The translations under genes and the position numbers were made by a program. Below, piece by piece: positions 31,958 to 40,584 of a DNA stretch of 64,000 nt. Within the stretch, counting starts at the first letter, position 1. Each line of letters starts with the position of its first letter. The DNA is taken from positions 1-64,000 of the forward strand of contig JAWKZP010000015.1 of assembly GCA_041395905.1 (NCBI GenBank), given 5' to 3'. This stretch comes from UBA7803 sp041395905. Its GTDB lineage: Bacteria; Pseudomonadota; Gammaproteobacteria; Pseudomonadales; Azotimanducaceae. The notes under the pieces are model-generated. The model was not told the origin of the DNA and did no database searches. It saw only the letters and a program-made list of their open reading frames with translations.

Positions 31958-33979
31958 GTGGCCAATCCGCTTCCCAAAGGGCCGCTCGACGGCGACCCGT
32001 CCGGGCCGGTATCCGATCCGCAGGCCGTGCACGAGGCGCCTCGCCCGGAGGCGTCGCAGCATCCTGTCGACGATCAGTCCGGCACGGCGGCCTTCGCCGC
32101 AGCCGACGCGGCGGAACCGGATTCGGCGGCGTCGGCGACCGGTGCGCCGGCGGGCGCGGCCGAGCCGCTGCGGGCGGGTGGCCGCGGCAATGCCACACCG
32201 TTGTCCGACCGGCTCCAGCACAGCGAGCGGCTCATCGATCTGCCGCTGGCGCTCGACGAGCTGGTGCGCGAAGGCTACGTGAGTCAGCGCCAGGCGGAAG
32301 ACATCCTCATCGCCCCGCGCACCAAGAAAGAGCTCACCCAGCACCCGCTGGAGATCATCGCCAGCCGCGAGTACGAGAACCGCAACCGTCCGGGAGCCAA
32401 GCTCGACCTGGATACCCTGACGCAGTGGTTGTCCGATCGCAGCGGCCAACCCTACCTGCGCATAGACCCCCTCAAGATCAACGTCAACGCGGTAACCGAG
32501 GTGATGTCGTACGCGTTTGCCCAGCGCCACAACATTCTGGCGGTGGACGTGAGCGACGAGCAGGTGGTGATCGCCAGCGGCCAGCCGTACATGTATCAAT
32601 GGGAGAGCATGCTCACCCAGACGCTGCGCGGCCGGCGCATCCGCCGCGTGGTGGCGAACCCGGCGGAACTCAGCCGCTACATGCTCGAGTTCTACACCAC
32701 CGCGCGGGCGGTCGCCAAAGCCCGCGAAGCCGGCATGGAGGTCAGCGGTGTCGCGAACTTCGAGCAGATGCTGGAGCTTGGCTCGAGCCGCTCGCCCGAA
32801 GCGAATGACGCGCACATCGTCAACATCGTCGACTGGCTGCTGCAGTACGCCTTCGATCAGCGCGCCAGCGACATCCACATCGAGCCGCGGCGCGAGAAGA
32901 GTCTGATCCGGTTCCGCATCGACGGCGTGCTGCATCACGTCTACGAGCTGCCGTCGGCGGTGAATGCCGCGGTCATCAGCCGACTGAAAATTCTCGGACG
33001 CATGGACGTTGCCGAAAAGCGGCGCCCGCAGGACGGGCGCATCAAGACCAAGGCTCCGGACGGCGACGAGATCGAGCTGCGATTGTCGACGCTGCCCACC
33101 GCGTTCGGCGAGAAGATGGTCATGCGGGTGTTCGACCCGGAAGTGCTGTTGCGCAGCTTCAGCGAGCTGGGTCTCGTGGGGCGAGATTTCGAGCGCTGGC
33201 AGACCATGACCCACGCAGCAAACGGTATCGTCCTGGTGACCGGGCCCACAGGTTCTGGCAAGACCACCACGCTCTACTCCACGCTCAAGCAGTTGGCGAC
33301 CTCCGAGGTGAACGTCTGCACCATCGAAGATCCCATCGAGATGGTGGAGCCGACGTTCAACCAGATGCAGGTGCAGCACAACATCGACGTCAGCTTTGCC
33401 AACGGCGTGCGCGCGCTGCTGCGTCAGGATCCGGACATCATCATGATCGGCGAGATCCGCGACCTGGAGACGGCCAACATGGCCATCCAGGCCGCGCTGA
33501 CCGGTCACCTGGTGATCTCCACCCTGCACACCAACGACGCACCCACGGCCATTACGCGGCTGCTCGATCTGGGCGTGCCCGCCTACATGATCAAAGCGAC
33601 CGTGCTCGGCGTCATGGCGCAGCGGCTGGTGCGCACGCTGTGCCCACACTGCAAGGCCGAAGAGGCAGCGGACAAGGAAGCCTGGGACCTGCTCATCAGG
33701 CCGTTCAAGGCGCGACCGCCGAAGAACTTCACCTATCCCGTCGGTTGCCTGGAGTGTCGCGACACGGGTTACCTGGGCCGGATCGGCATCTACGAGCTGC
33801 TGCCCCTCAGCGACACCGTGAAGGGCGTGATCAGCCACGACACCGATGTGGACAAGGTGCGTCAGATCGCCCTGAAGGAAGGCATGCGCACGCTGCGTCT
33901 GTCCGGCGCGCAGAAGGTGGGGGCCGGGCTGACCACGGTGGCCGAGGTGCTGCGGGTCGCCCCAATCGTTCAGGACTGA
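31958..33979 (+). CDS. PilB/GspE-type secretion or pilus assembly ATPase
   Basis: A 673-residue hexameric ATPase of the type II/IV secretion superfamily. About 70 disordered Pro/Ala-rich residues precede an N-terminal GspE_N-like domain (to about 260), then the NTPase: Walker A GPTGSGKTT near residue 429, the Asp box (ISTLHTNDAP), Walker B DPDIIMIGEIRD near 491, and the zinc tetracysteine C-x2-C at about 562 and CLECRDTGYLG at about 596. It starts at GTG 31958. No pilC, pilD, pilin or secretin genes are nearby, so it is an orphan whose partners lie elsewhere. It is divergent from argA (187-bp gap) and convergent with pgaD. Confidence 0.9.
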   Translation: MANPLPKGPLDGDPSGPVSDPQAVHEAPRPEASQHPVDDQSGTAAFAAADAAEPDSAASATGAPAGAAEPLRAGGRGNATPLSDRLQHSERLIDLPLALDELVREGYVSQRQAEDILIAPRTKKELTQHPLEIIASREYENRNRPGAKLDLDTLTQWLSDRSGQPYLRIDPLKINVNAVTEVMSYAFAQRHNILAVDVSDEQVVIASGQPYMYQWESMLTQTLRGRRIRRVVANPAELSRYMLEFYTTARAVAKAREAGMEVSGVANFEQMLELGSSRSPEANDAHIVNIVDWLLQYAFDQRASDIHIEPRREKSLIRFRIDGVLHHVYELPSAVNAAVISRLKILGRMDVAEKRRPQDGRIKTKAPDGDEIELRLSTLPTAFGEKMVMRVFDPEVLLRSFSELGLVGRDFERWQTMTHAANGIVLVTGPTGSGKTTTLYSTLKQLATSEVNVCTIEDPIEMVEPTFNQMQVQHNIDVSFANGVRALLRQDPDIIMIGEIRDLETANMAIQAALTGHLVISTLHTNDAPTAITRLLDLGVPAYMIKATVLGVMAQRLVRTLCPHCKAEEAADKEAWDLLIRPFKARPPKNFTYPVGCLECRDTGYLGRIGIYELLPLSDTVKGVISHDTDVDKVRQIALKEGMRTLRLSGAQKVGAGLTTVAEVLRVAPIVQD

Positions 33980-33982
33980 TCA

Positions 33983-34015
33983 GCGCGGCTCCGGCGCGGC
34001 TCCGGCGCGGCTCCG
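33983..34015. repeat. Three tandem copies of an 11-bp unit
   Basis: GCGCGGCTCCG is repeated three times without interruption, beginning 4 bp after the stop of the PilB-type gene, in the gap with the convergent pgaD. It may be a slippage product; the repeats can also pair with the following GACGCGCCGC to form a hairpin. Confidence 0.85.
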
Positions 34016-34046
34016 ACGCGCCGCTCGCGCGGGTGCGACCCCGGGA

Positions 34047-34727
34047 TCAGGCAGCCGACTTCGGATTGACCCGCCGGTCGGCTGCGCGAGGGGCCGCGAA
34101 CATCCGCTCCAGCAGCTCCACCGACAGCACCCGCCGCGACGCCGTGCGCAGGGCGTGGAGCTCGGCGGGCGTCAGATGATGGGAGCTGGCCAGCCGCTGG
34201 TCGTCCACGGGTGCGGCCGGCTGGCGGCGGTGCACGTTGCGCCAGCGCAGGTACGACGTGATGGCCCACGTCAGATAGATCAGCGACAGCGCACCCGCGC
34301 CGCTGCCGTATACCTTCAGCATGGCCAGCAGATCCGCCGTCGCCAGGTTCTGAATCATGGCCTCGTAGAGCACCGTGATGCCCGCGACCCAGGCGAGCAG
34401 GCTCAACAGCGGCACCACCAGATACAGCCACATGAACCAGGCCAGAAACGTGACGCTCAGGTAGCCGTAGCGCTGTGCGGCGGTCTGCAGGTCCGGGCGT
34501 TCGATGATCAGCGGTCGGCGCCTCGGCTGCGCGGATCCGGTCAGGCGCTGCCCGGCCAGCGCCGCCCCGGGCGGCCGCTCGGCATTGCCGGGTCGGGCGC
34601 CCGCGCGCAGCGGCGCGGCGGGAGAGGGCCGACCGGTGATGGAGTGATCCGCATCGGCATCGCCGGCATCGGATCCACCCGGATAAGGGCCGTCGACGTT
34701 GCGCGCATCGAGTTCCAGCTCAGACAT
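34047..34727 (-). CDS. pgaD: PgaD-like subunit of poly-N-acetylglucosamine synthase
   Basis: A 226-residue inner-membrane protein in the position of PgaD. In E. coli PgaD pairs with PgaC and the PgaCD complex is activated by c-di-GMP. The core has two transmembrane helices (YLSVTFLAWFMWLYLVVPLL with its extension, and GALSLIYLTWAITSYLRW) as in E. coli PgaD (137 residues), but here an unstructured N-terminal extension of about 85 residues rich in Pro/Ala/Gly/Asp and a charged C-terminal tail of about 45 are added. It overlaps the start region of pgaC by 8 bp and is the last gene of the pga operon. Confidence 0.85.
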   Translation of the reverse strand: MSELELDARNVDGPYPGGSDAGDADADHSITGRPSPAAPLRAGARPGNAERPPGAALAGQRLTGSAQPRRRPLIIERPDLQTAAQRYGYLSVTFLAWFMWLYLVVPLLSLLAWVAGITVLYEAMIQNLATADLLAMLKVYGSGAGALSLIYLTWAITSYLRWRNVHRRQPAAPVDDQRLASSHHLTPAELHALRTASRRVLSVELLERMFAAPRAADRRVNPKSAA

Positions 34728-35982
34728 CGAACTGCTCTCCTCGATCAGGACTGCGCCAGACGCCGCGCGCGCTGCGGCTGCGCAGCAGCGTCTTCGGCAC
34801 GGCGACGATGGTGGTCAGAATGCTGATCAGCCAGTACGCTACGGGGTACCAGATGATCCAGAAATAGAATCGCGACAGCCCGCGCTCGTAGCGGCTGTCG
34901 ATGACGAGACTGACGGCGAACTGCACCAGGCAGGTGAGACCAATCAGGGCGCCGCCCCAGCTGGGCAGCCAGTCGGAAAACCGTGGCAGGGCCGGGGCGT
35001 CGAGCAGTTGTGCGAGCAGCAGGCTCGCGCCCAGGAACAGCATGGTGTAGGACCACAGCACACTGATGCAGAACTCGGCAAACACCGGCCACATGTGTCG
35101 ACGCCGCCAGCGTAGCAGTCCGCGCGCGTGCTCGATGATCACCTCCACCCCGCCCTGCGCCCAGCGCAGGCGCTGACGCCACAGGCCCTTCAGCGTTTCC
35201 GGCATCAGAATCCAGCACAGCGCGTTGCTTTCGAAGCGGATCGCCCAGTGCGCCATCTGCAGCCGCCAGCTGATGTCGATGTCGTCGGTGAGCTTCGTCG
35301 GATCCCAGAAGCCCACCTGGTGGAGCGCGCTTTTGCGGAACGCGGCCACCACCCCGGATACGGTGAAGATCCGACCGTAGATGCGCTGCGCGCGCTTGAT
35401 CAGGCCGATGATGGAGGAGAACTCGCCCACCTGAATCTTGCCGAGCAGCGTCGAGCGCGTGCGAATGCGCGGGTTGCCGGTCACGGCGCCTACCCGTGCG
35501 CCGCTCAGAAAATGACGCATGATCCAGCGCAGCGCGTGGCGATCCAGAATCGCATCGCCATCGATGCAGACCAGAAACTCGTGGCGCGCCGCCAGCGTTC
35601 CTACGCGCAGCGCAGAAGCCTTGCCCTGATTGGTGGCCAGATGCAGCGCCCGCACGGCGCCGCGGGCAGCATAGGTGTCGATGATGTCTGCGGTATCGTC
35701 CGTGGAGCCGTCGTTGACGACGATGATTTCGTAGTCCGGGTAGTCGAGCGCCAGCAGCGAGTCGATGGTCTCGTGGATGGCGAAGGATTCGTTGTGCGCG
35801 GGCACGATGATCGAGACGCCAGGACTGCTCGCCAGCGGCGGCGGCTGGTCGACGTGGCGGCCGTCGCGGCGCTCCCAGTGGAAGTAGTAATAGATGCCTC
35901 CCACCATCCACAGGTACGCCATGAACAGCGGGTAGACGAGGGCGAATTCCTGCAGGACCCGGTAGCCCAGCTCGACGCTCAT
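34720..35982 (-). CDS. pgaC: Poly-beta-1,6-N-acetylglucosamine synthase
   Basis: Processive GT2 glycosyltransferase in the inner membrane that polymerises GlcNAc from UDP-GlcNAc. The 420 residues begin with two N-terminal helices, followed by the GT2 domain: VSIIVPAHNE, VVNDGSTDDT, CIDGDAILD (D-x-D), LTDDIDISWRLQ and QRLRWAQGG (Q-x-x-R-W), then C-terminal helices. All catalytic motifs are intact. It starts at ATG 35982, four bases after the pgaB stop, and overlaps pgaD by 8 bp. The operon order is pgaA-B-C-D, as in E. coli. Confidence 0.94.
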   Translation of the reverse strand: MSVELGYRVLQEFALVYPLFMAYLWMVGGIYYYFHWERRDGRHVDQPPPLASSPGVSIIVPAHNESFAIHETIDSLLALDYPDYEIIVVNDGSTDDTADIIDTYAARGAVRALHLATNQGKASALRVGTLAARHEFLVCIDGDAILDRHALRWIMRHFLSGARVGAVTGNPRIRTRSTLLGKIQVGEFSSIIGLIKRAQRIYGRIFTVSGVVAAFRKSALHQVGFWDPTKLTDDIDISWRLQMAHWAIRFESNALCWILMPETLKGLWRQRLRWAQGGVEVIIEHARGLLRWRRRHMWPVFAEFCISVLWSYTMLFLGASLLLAQLLDAPALPRFSDWLPSWGGALIGLTCLVQFAVSLVIDSRYERGLSRFYFWIIWYPVAYWLISILTTIVAVPKTLLRSRSARGVWRSPDRGEQFDV

Positions 35983-35986
35983 GGTC

Positions 35987-37906
35987 CTACTCCGCCAGCG
36001 CCGGATAGCTGTTCACGGACAGGTGCGAGCGCACCAGCTGCACGGACGGTCGTCCGCTTGCAAAGTCGTCCGGATAGTAGCCGATGTTGCGCGCGCCGCT
36101 GGCCATCAGCAGCTCGAGCTGGTGGCCCAGGGTGGCGGCGGGAATCGGCATGCCGCGGCGCCAGTCCACGGTCTGCACCTGGAACAGGGTGCGATCGATC
36201 GCTCCCGGGTACAGCTGCACGCGCGCCACCAGGCGCCGCAACCAGCGCTCGGCATTGCCTGCCTGTTCCAGATACGGCATGGCCATGACCGCCGTGTAGT
36301 CGTAGCGCTGCAGAAAATCGGCGAAGTTCTGCGCGAACCAGGCTTCGCTGTCGGGCTCCATGAGCACGCGCGCGTAGAGATTGCGCGCGGTCTTCAGGGC
36401 CGGCTGGTAGGCACGCAGCTCGTCGGCGAGTACTCCGGTGAGGTCGCTCAGCAGCAGGCTCTTGCGGCGCGCCAGCGAAGGAGCGTCGGCATCCACCTGC
36501 CAGACGTCCCGGTAGTAGGCCAATGCCGCAGCGCTGCGATCCTCGCCGTCGCTGAGGTAAGCGTCGTCGTGAAACAGCACGCCGTCGAACGCGCCAGCGC
36601 GACCGAGATCCTGATAGATCTCGCGCACGATGCGGCGCGCCTCGGGATCGAATGGCGACAGCCGGTGGTGACGCTCGCGCTCGGAACCGTCGCTGGCACG
36701 CACCGCGAGGGCGGCGTTGCGTTCCGGGTCGGGGAGCGCGAAGGCCAGCACCGGCATCCAGGCGAAGACCGCCACGCCGGCGCGCGTACGCAGCTGCCAG
36801 GCGGCGCGGTTGAAGAGGTCCGCGCGCATCGGCAGGTGACGGTTGCGGAAATACAGCGCCCCGGCCACGCCGTCGCCATCCGGGTCGGCGAACGCCTGCA
36901 GGAACACGGCGTTGAGCCCCATGGCCTTGATGCGGTCCAGCAGCGCACCCAGGTTGCGCTCGGTCTGTGCGGGATCGGCATCGTAGAGGTAGTCGAGATC
37001 CACCTGTGCGGCACGCAGGGGCGCTCGCGGATACAGGTGCTGTACCGCCATGGCGAAATCGAACAGAGTCATGTCGGAGCCGAGCAGCAGCCGGTGAATG
37101 GTTCTGCTGCCCACCGGATTCGACGCCCGATCGAGCGTCAGCGCCGTATCGAGACCGAGGCTGCGCGCGGCGGCAACGGTTGCGGCAGTGTAGCGGCCGT
37201 AGGGCCAGGCGACGGTGCGCGGACGCGTGCCGGTGTGCTGCGCTATCAGCTCGATGCTGCGGGCGAGGTCGTCGTGGACCCGTTGCGTCAGGTCCGCGTC
37301 GGACTCGTAGCGGTCGCCAGCGCGGTCGTAGACGTGGGTGACTGCTGCGGGCTGCTGGTTCCCCTGAGGATTGGCAGGCAGGCCACGATGCAGGTCGTGG
37401 CTGTGGCTGGCGATCTCCACCAGACCGGAGCCCGCGATCTCCCGGATCTGGGCCCAGGTCAGAAATCGCTCTCTGGGGGCGGGCTCGCCTCCGTAGTCCA
37501 CGGTGGCGCCCTCGGGGGTGTCGATCCAGCGCGTCACCGGCGCCAGCACGGCCGGGTAGCCGAACAGCTGCAACAGCGGCAGCACCCGTTCGTAGAAGCT
37601 GGCGTAGCCGTCGTCGAAGGTGAGGAGCACGGGCTTTGCCGGCAACCGGGCCGGATCGCCGCGCCACGCGTCCAGGCTCACGGGCTGATAGCCGCGCTCA
37701 CGCAGCCAGGCGAACTGCTGCACCAGGCTGTCCACCGTGACCGCGTTGGGATCGGCCTGCGCGGCGAGGGTGGTAGGTACGACATCGTGGTAGCACAGCG
37801 CCAGCAGCTCGGGCCGCTCGGCCGGTAGCGCGACGCTGGCCAGCAGCAACAGCACCGCGCCACTCGCCCGGGCGAACCGATCTGCGCTTGTCGGCCGGCG
37901 GCTCAC
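35987..37906 (-). CDS. pgaB: Poly-beta-1,6-N-acetylglucosamine N-deacetylase
   Basis: A two-domain periplasmic enzyme. The N-terminal polysaccharide deacetylase domain has PVLLTFDDGYASFYERVLP (Asp pair about residues 97-98) and HSHDLH as metal and catalytic residues; the C-terminal glycoside-hydrolase-like domain has LNAVFLQAFADPDGDG and FDGVLFHDDAYLSD. Partial deacetylation is needed for PNAG export and adhesion. E. coli PgaB is a lipoprotein, but no lipobox cysteine is present here: the signal LLLLASVALPAE looks like an ordinary Sec signal. The start is GTG 37906, overlapping the pgaA stop (GTGA). Confidence 0.92.
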   Translation of the reverse strand: MSRRPTSADRFARASGAVLLLLASVALPAERPELLALCYHDVVPTTLAAQADPNAVTVDSLVQQFAWLRERGYQPVSLDAWRGDPARLPAKPVLLTFDDGYASFYERVLPLLQLFGYPAVLAPVTRWIDTPEGATVDYGGEPAPRERFLTWAQIREIAGSGLVEIASHSHDLHRGLPANPQGNQQPAAVTHVYDRAGDRYESDADLTQRVHDDLARSIELIAQHTGTRPRTVAWPYGRYTAATVAAARSLGLDTALTLDRASNPVGSRTIHRLLLGSDMTLFDFAMAVQHLYPRAPLRAAQVDLDYLYDADPAQTERNLGALLDRIKAMGLNAVFLQAFADPDGDGVAGALYFRNRHLPMRADLFNRAAWQLRTRAGVAVFAWMPVLAFALPDPERNAALAVRASDGSERERHHRLSPFDPEARRIVREIYQDLGRAGAFDGVLFHDDAYLSDGEDRSAAALAYYRDVWQVDADAPSLARRKSLLLSDLTGVLADELRAYQPALKTARNLYARVLMEPDSEAWFAQNFADFLQRYDYTAVMAMPYLEQAGNAERWLRRLVARVQLYPGAIDRTLFQVQTVDWRRGMPIPAATLGHQLELLMASGARNIGYYPDDFASGRPSVQLVRSHLSVNSYPALAE

Positions 37907-40395
37907 AGCCGTCCCCTGAGGCCGAGGTACAGGGAATGGGCGTGCTCGCGGTCACCATCGTAGAGCCGGCCGCCGCTGCTGGCCCCGTAGCTCAGCTCCC
38001 AGCGCGCGCCGAGCGACCACGCCTGCTCCACGCGCAGGGTCCAAACGATGCCGCTGCCGAAGTCCCGCTGCCAGTAGTTGCCGGCCTCGATGCCCGCGCG
38101 CTGGGTCAGGCCGTGATCGTAACGGCGCCAGAGACGCCACTCGTGGGTGAGCCCCAGGCTGATGCTGGCGTCACGTTCGGGGTTGAAATAGGGCCGGTCG
38201 TCGCTGCTGTTGCGGCTGGCGTAGCCGCTCACGTCGGCCAGCAGCTTGTGGCGCGGCGCGTTGACGACGCGCCACTGATAGTCGACGCCGAGTGCCGTGC
38301 GCCTGTTGTCGTCGTCGAACTCGACCATCGACATGCGCGCGCCCGCGGCGCGCGCTTCGTTCCAGCGGTAGCTGACGGAGACGTCGGCGCTGTCGCCGGA
38401 GATCCCGGCGCGAAGGGCTCGCAGCGGCACCTCGACGCTGTTCGCAGCGGCGCCGGCTGCGACCGTCAGATGGTCGCCCAGGCGCCAGTCGAGGCTGATC
38501 GCGGCGCCGGTCTCGTCATTCTGCTCCAGGCCGCGATAGAGCTCGCCGCGGGTCGTGATGGCGTGGCCGCGATATTCCAGACCGACGCCCAGCCGGTGGT
38601 CGCGTGCGCTGCCCTCGATGAACTCGCCGGTGCGGATCAGGTCGTGGGCGTAGACCCGATAGTGGCGGCGCACGGGCGCGGACAGGTAGCGCGCGTCGCT
38701 GCGCCAGCTGTCGCCGCTGAAGGCGCTGCCTGCGGCACGCTCCGCCTGAGCCTCGAGTACCAGCTCGGGTGAGTTGTGCAGCTGCCAGCGCTGTTCGAGC
38801 TCCTGCGTCGCCTTGTCCAGGGGCGCTGTGGCCAGCGCCTGCGCAAGCAGCGATTCGGCCCTGTCGTAGCGCTGCGCATCCAGGGCGACGTTGGCGCCCA
38901 CAATCGCGGCGCGCGGGTTGCCGGGATCGGCGAGCGCGGCGATGGCCAGCTCCGTTGCGGCACGTCCGTGCCAGCCGCGCCAGTTCAGCACCTGGGCGCG
39001 CGCGATCCGGGTACCTGAGTCGGCGGGCGCGATCGCCAGCATCTCGTCGAGCTCGGAGAGCGCCGCGCCGTAACGGTCCCGGTACGCCAGCTCCATGGCC
39101 GCGATCTGACGGGCCTCGGCGTAGTCCGGATTCTCGCGCCAGAGTCCGGGCGTGGGACGCAGCCAGGCCGGTTCGGCGGCGAGCAGCTCGTCCGCCACCG
39201 TGCTCGCGTCCCGGGCGCGGTTCTGATCCGACAGGGCATAGAACAATCCCACCTTCGCCGCGAACGATTCGGGGCGCGCCGCGAGCGCGGCCCGGAAGCA
39301 GCGCTCGGCCTGCTCGGGCTGTTCCTGATAGAGATAGGCGCGGCCGGCCGCGGACCAGGCGTAGTCGGGGATCTCGAGGTCGGCACTGGCAGCCTGTTCG
39401 AGGGATTCGAACAGCGCGACTGCCTCCGCCATGCGCGACGCTGCCACCAGGGCTGCGACGCGGTCGAACTGAAAAGCCCTGGCCGCCGGCGTGTCGAGCC
39501 CGCGCGTGAGCTCCGGGTGCGCCGCCGCGAGCCGTGCCTGCAGCTCCGGCAGCTCGGCTGCGCTGGAAGATCTGCCGTCCGGCGCAGGCGCTTGCGGAAG
39601 CTCTGCCCAGCGGATCTGCATGGCCACGGCGTCGAGCTCGAGGCGCAGCAGCTCGCCGCTGTCGAGCAGATCGGGATGCGCGCGCGCCAGCGCCAGCGCC
39701 GCGTCGGCCGCTCCCAGCGCAGAGCTGACGAGGATGCGGCGCCGCGCCGCGTCGCGGTTGTCCGGATCGAGCGCCAGCGCCCGGTTGTAGCAGCCGAGCG
39801 CAGCGGTGAAGCGGCGCGCCCGTTCCTCGACGTAGCCGCAGCCGGCGGCTACCCGGGCCTGCTCCGACGGCGTACCGGCCGCTGCCGCGGCGGCCGGTAC
39901 GGCGGCGCGTGCCGCATCGAAGCGGCCGGCGTCGGCGAGGCTGAGCAGGTAGCCGAGGTGCGCGTCCAGCTCGGTCGGGTCGCGCGCAATCAGGGCCTCG
40001 TAGCCGGCCAGCGCCAGTTCCCAGCGGCCCAGATTGCGCGCGGATCTGGACAGCTGCCGCAGCGCGTATTCGGGCAGTCCGGCCCGCTCGAGGGGTTGCA
40101 GCAGGTCCAGGGTATGCGCATCGGCGCCCGCCCAGGCCGCGACCACGGCCGCGTCGATGCGCAGCTGCCGATCTTCCGGGTAACGCTCGAGCAGCGCGTC
40201 GAGGCCGACCAGGGCGTCCGCGCTCTGGCCCTGGCGGGCGCGCAGCACCAGCGCCTCGCGCTGGTCGTCAGGCGCCAGTTGCGCAGCGGGTTCGGCGATG
40301 TCGGCGGCAGCGGTCAGGGGCGTGAGCAGCAGCGCAAGCACAACCGCAGCCCGGCGCCGGGTACCCCTACCGCGCCGGCGGAAAAGCTGTTGCAA
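37903..40395 (-). CDS. pgaA: Poly-beta-1,6-N-acetylglucosamine export porin
   Basis: Outer-membrane protein that exports partly deacetylated PNAG. The 830 residues have a signal peptide (RRRAAVVLALLLTPLTAAADI), an Ala/Leu-rich TPR superhelix of about 500 residues (repeats such as WELALAGYEALIARDPTELDAHLGYL) that recruits PgaB, and a C-terminal 16-strand barrel region (about 530-830) with alternating aromatic strands. It ends in LGLRGRL, not in a C-terminal Phe. The start is TTG 40395, with GAGG seven bases upstream; no better ATG or GTG precedes the signal peptide. It is the first gene of the pga operon, divergent from glnE. Confidence 0.9.
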   Translation of the reverse strand: MQQLFRRRGRGTRRRAAVVLALLLTPLTAAADIAEPAAQLAPDDQREALVLRARQGQSADALVGLDALLERYPEDRQLRIDAAVVAAWAGADAHTLDLLQPLERAGLPEYALRQLSRSARNLGRWELALAGYEALIARDPTELDAHLGYLLSLADAGRFDAARAAVPAAAAAAGTPSEQARVAAGCGYVEERARRFTAALGCYNRALALDPDNRDAARRRILVSSALGAADAALALARAHPDLLDSGELLRLELDAVAMQIRWAELPQAPAPDGRSSSAAELPELQARLAAAHPELTRGLDTPAARAFQFDRVAALVAASRMAEAVALFESLEQAASADLEIPDYAWSAAGRAYLYQEQPEQAERCFRAALAARPESFAAKVGLFYALSDQNRARDASTVADELLAAEPAWLRPTPGLWRENPDYAEARQIAAMELAYRDRYGAALSELDEMLAIAPADSGTRIARAQVLNWRGWHGRAATELAIAALADPGNPRAAIVGANVALDAQRYDRAESLLAQALATAPLDKATQELEQRWQLHNSPELVLEAQAERAAGSAFSGDSWRSDARYLSAPVRRHYRVYAHDLIRTGEFIEGSARDHRLGVGLEYRGHAITTRGELYRGLEQNDETGAAISLDWRLGDHLTVAAGAAANSVEVPLRALRAGISGDSADVSVSYRWNEARAAGARMSMVEFDDDNRRTALGVDYQWRVVNAPRHKLLADVSGYASRNSSDDRPYFNPERDASISLGLTHEWRLWRRYDHGLTQRAGIEAGNYWQRDFGSGIVWTLRVEQAWSLGARWELSYGASSGGRLYDGDREHAHSLYLGLRGRL

Positions 40396-40571
40396 GACGT
40401 TGCCTCGGGTCGTTCTACGGGCGCTCCGGAGGCGCCATGTAACCCTGTCGCCCGGACCATGGACAATGTGTGGCTTGTGCCGGGAACGTCAGCAGAACGT
40501 GAACGGCTCGTGAGGAGGCGACGGCCGCGTGGCGGTTGCGGCGCGCGGGCGGAACCCGGTCTGTAGCAGCG

Positions 40572-40577
40572 TATACT
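40572..40577 (+). promoter_or_regulatory. Candidate -10 element of glnE, possibly leaderless
   Basis: TATACT ends 7 bp before the glnE ATG, so transcription would begin at or next to the start codon. No Shine-Dalgarno sequence precedes the ATG. No good -35 is found at 15-18 bp; a GGAAC sequence at 40551 resembles an ECF-type -35, but its spacing is too short. The rest of the 189-bp divergent gap has no other clear signal. Confidence 0.35.
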
Positions 40578-40584
40578 CGGCGTC

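Noticed and set aside
34745..35911. Second minus-strand frame inside pgaC
   Set aside because: It is an alternative frame of pgaC without glycosyltransferase motifs and is Arg/Ala-rich.
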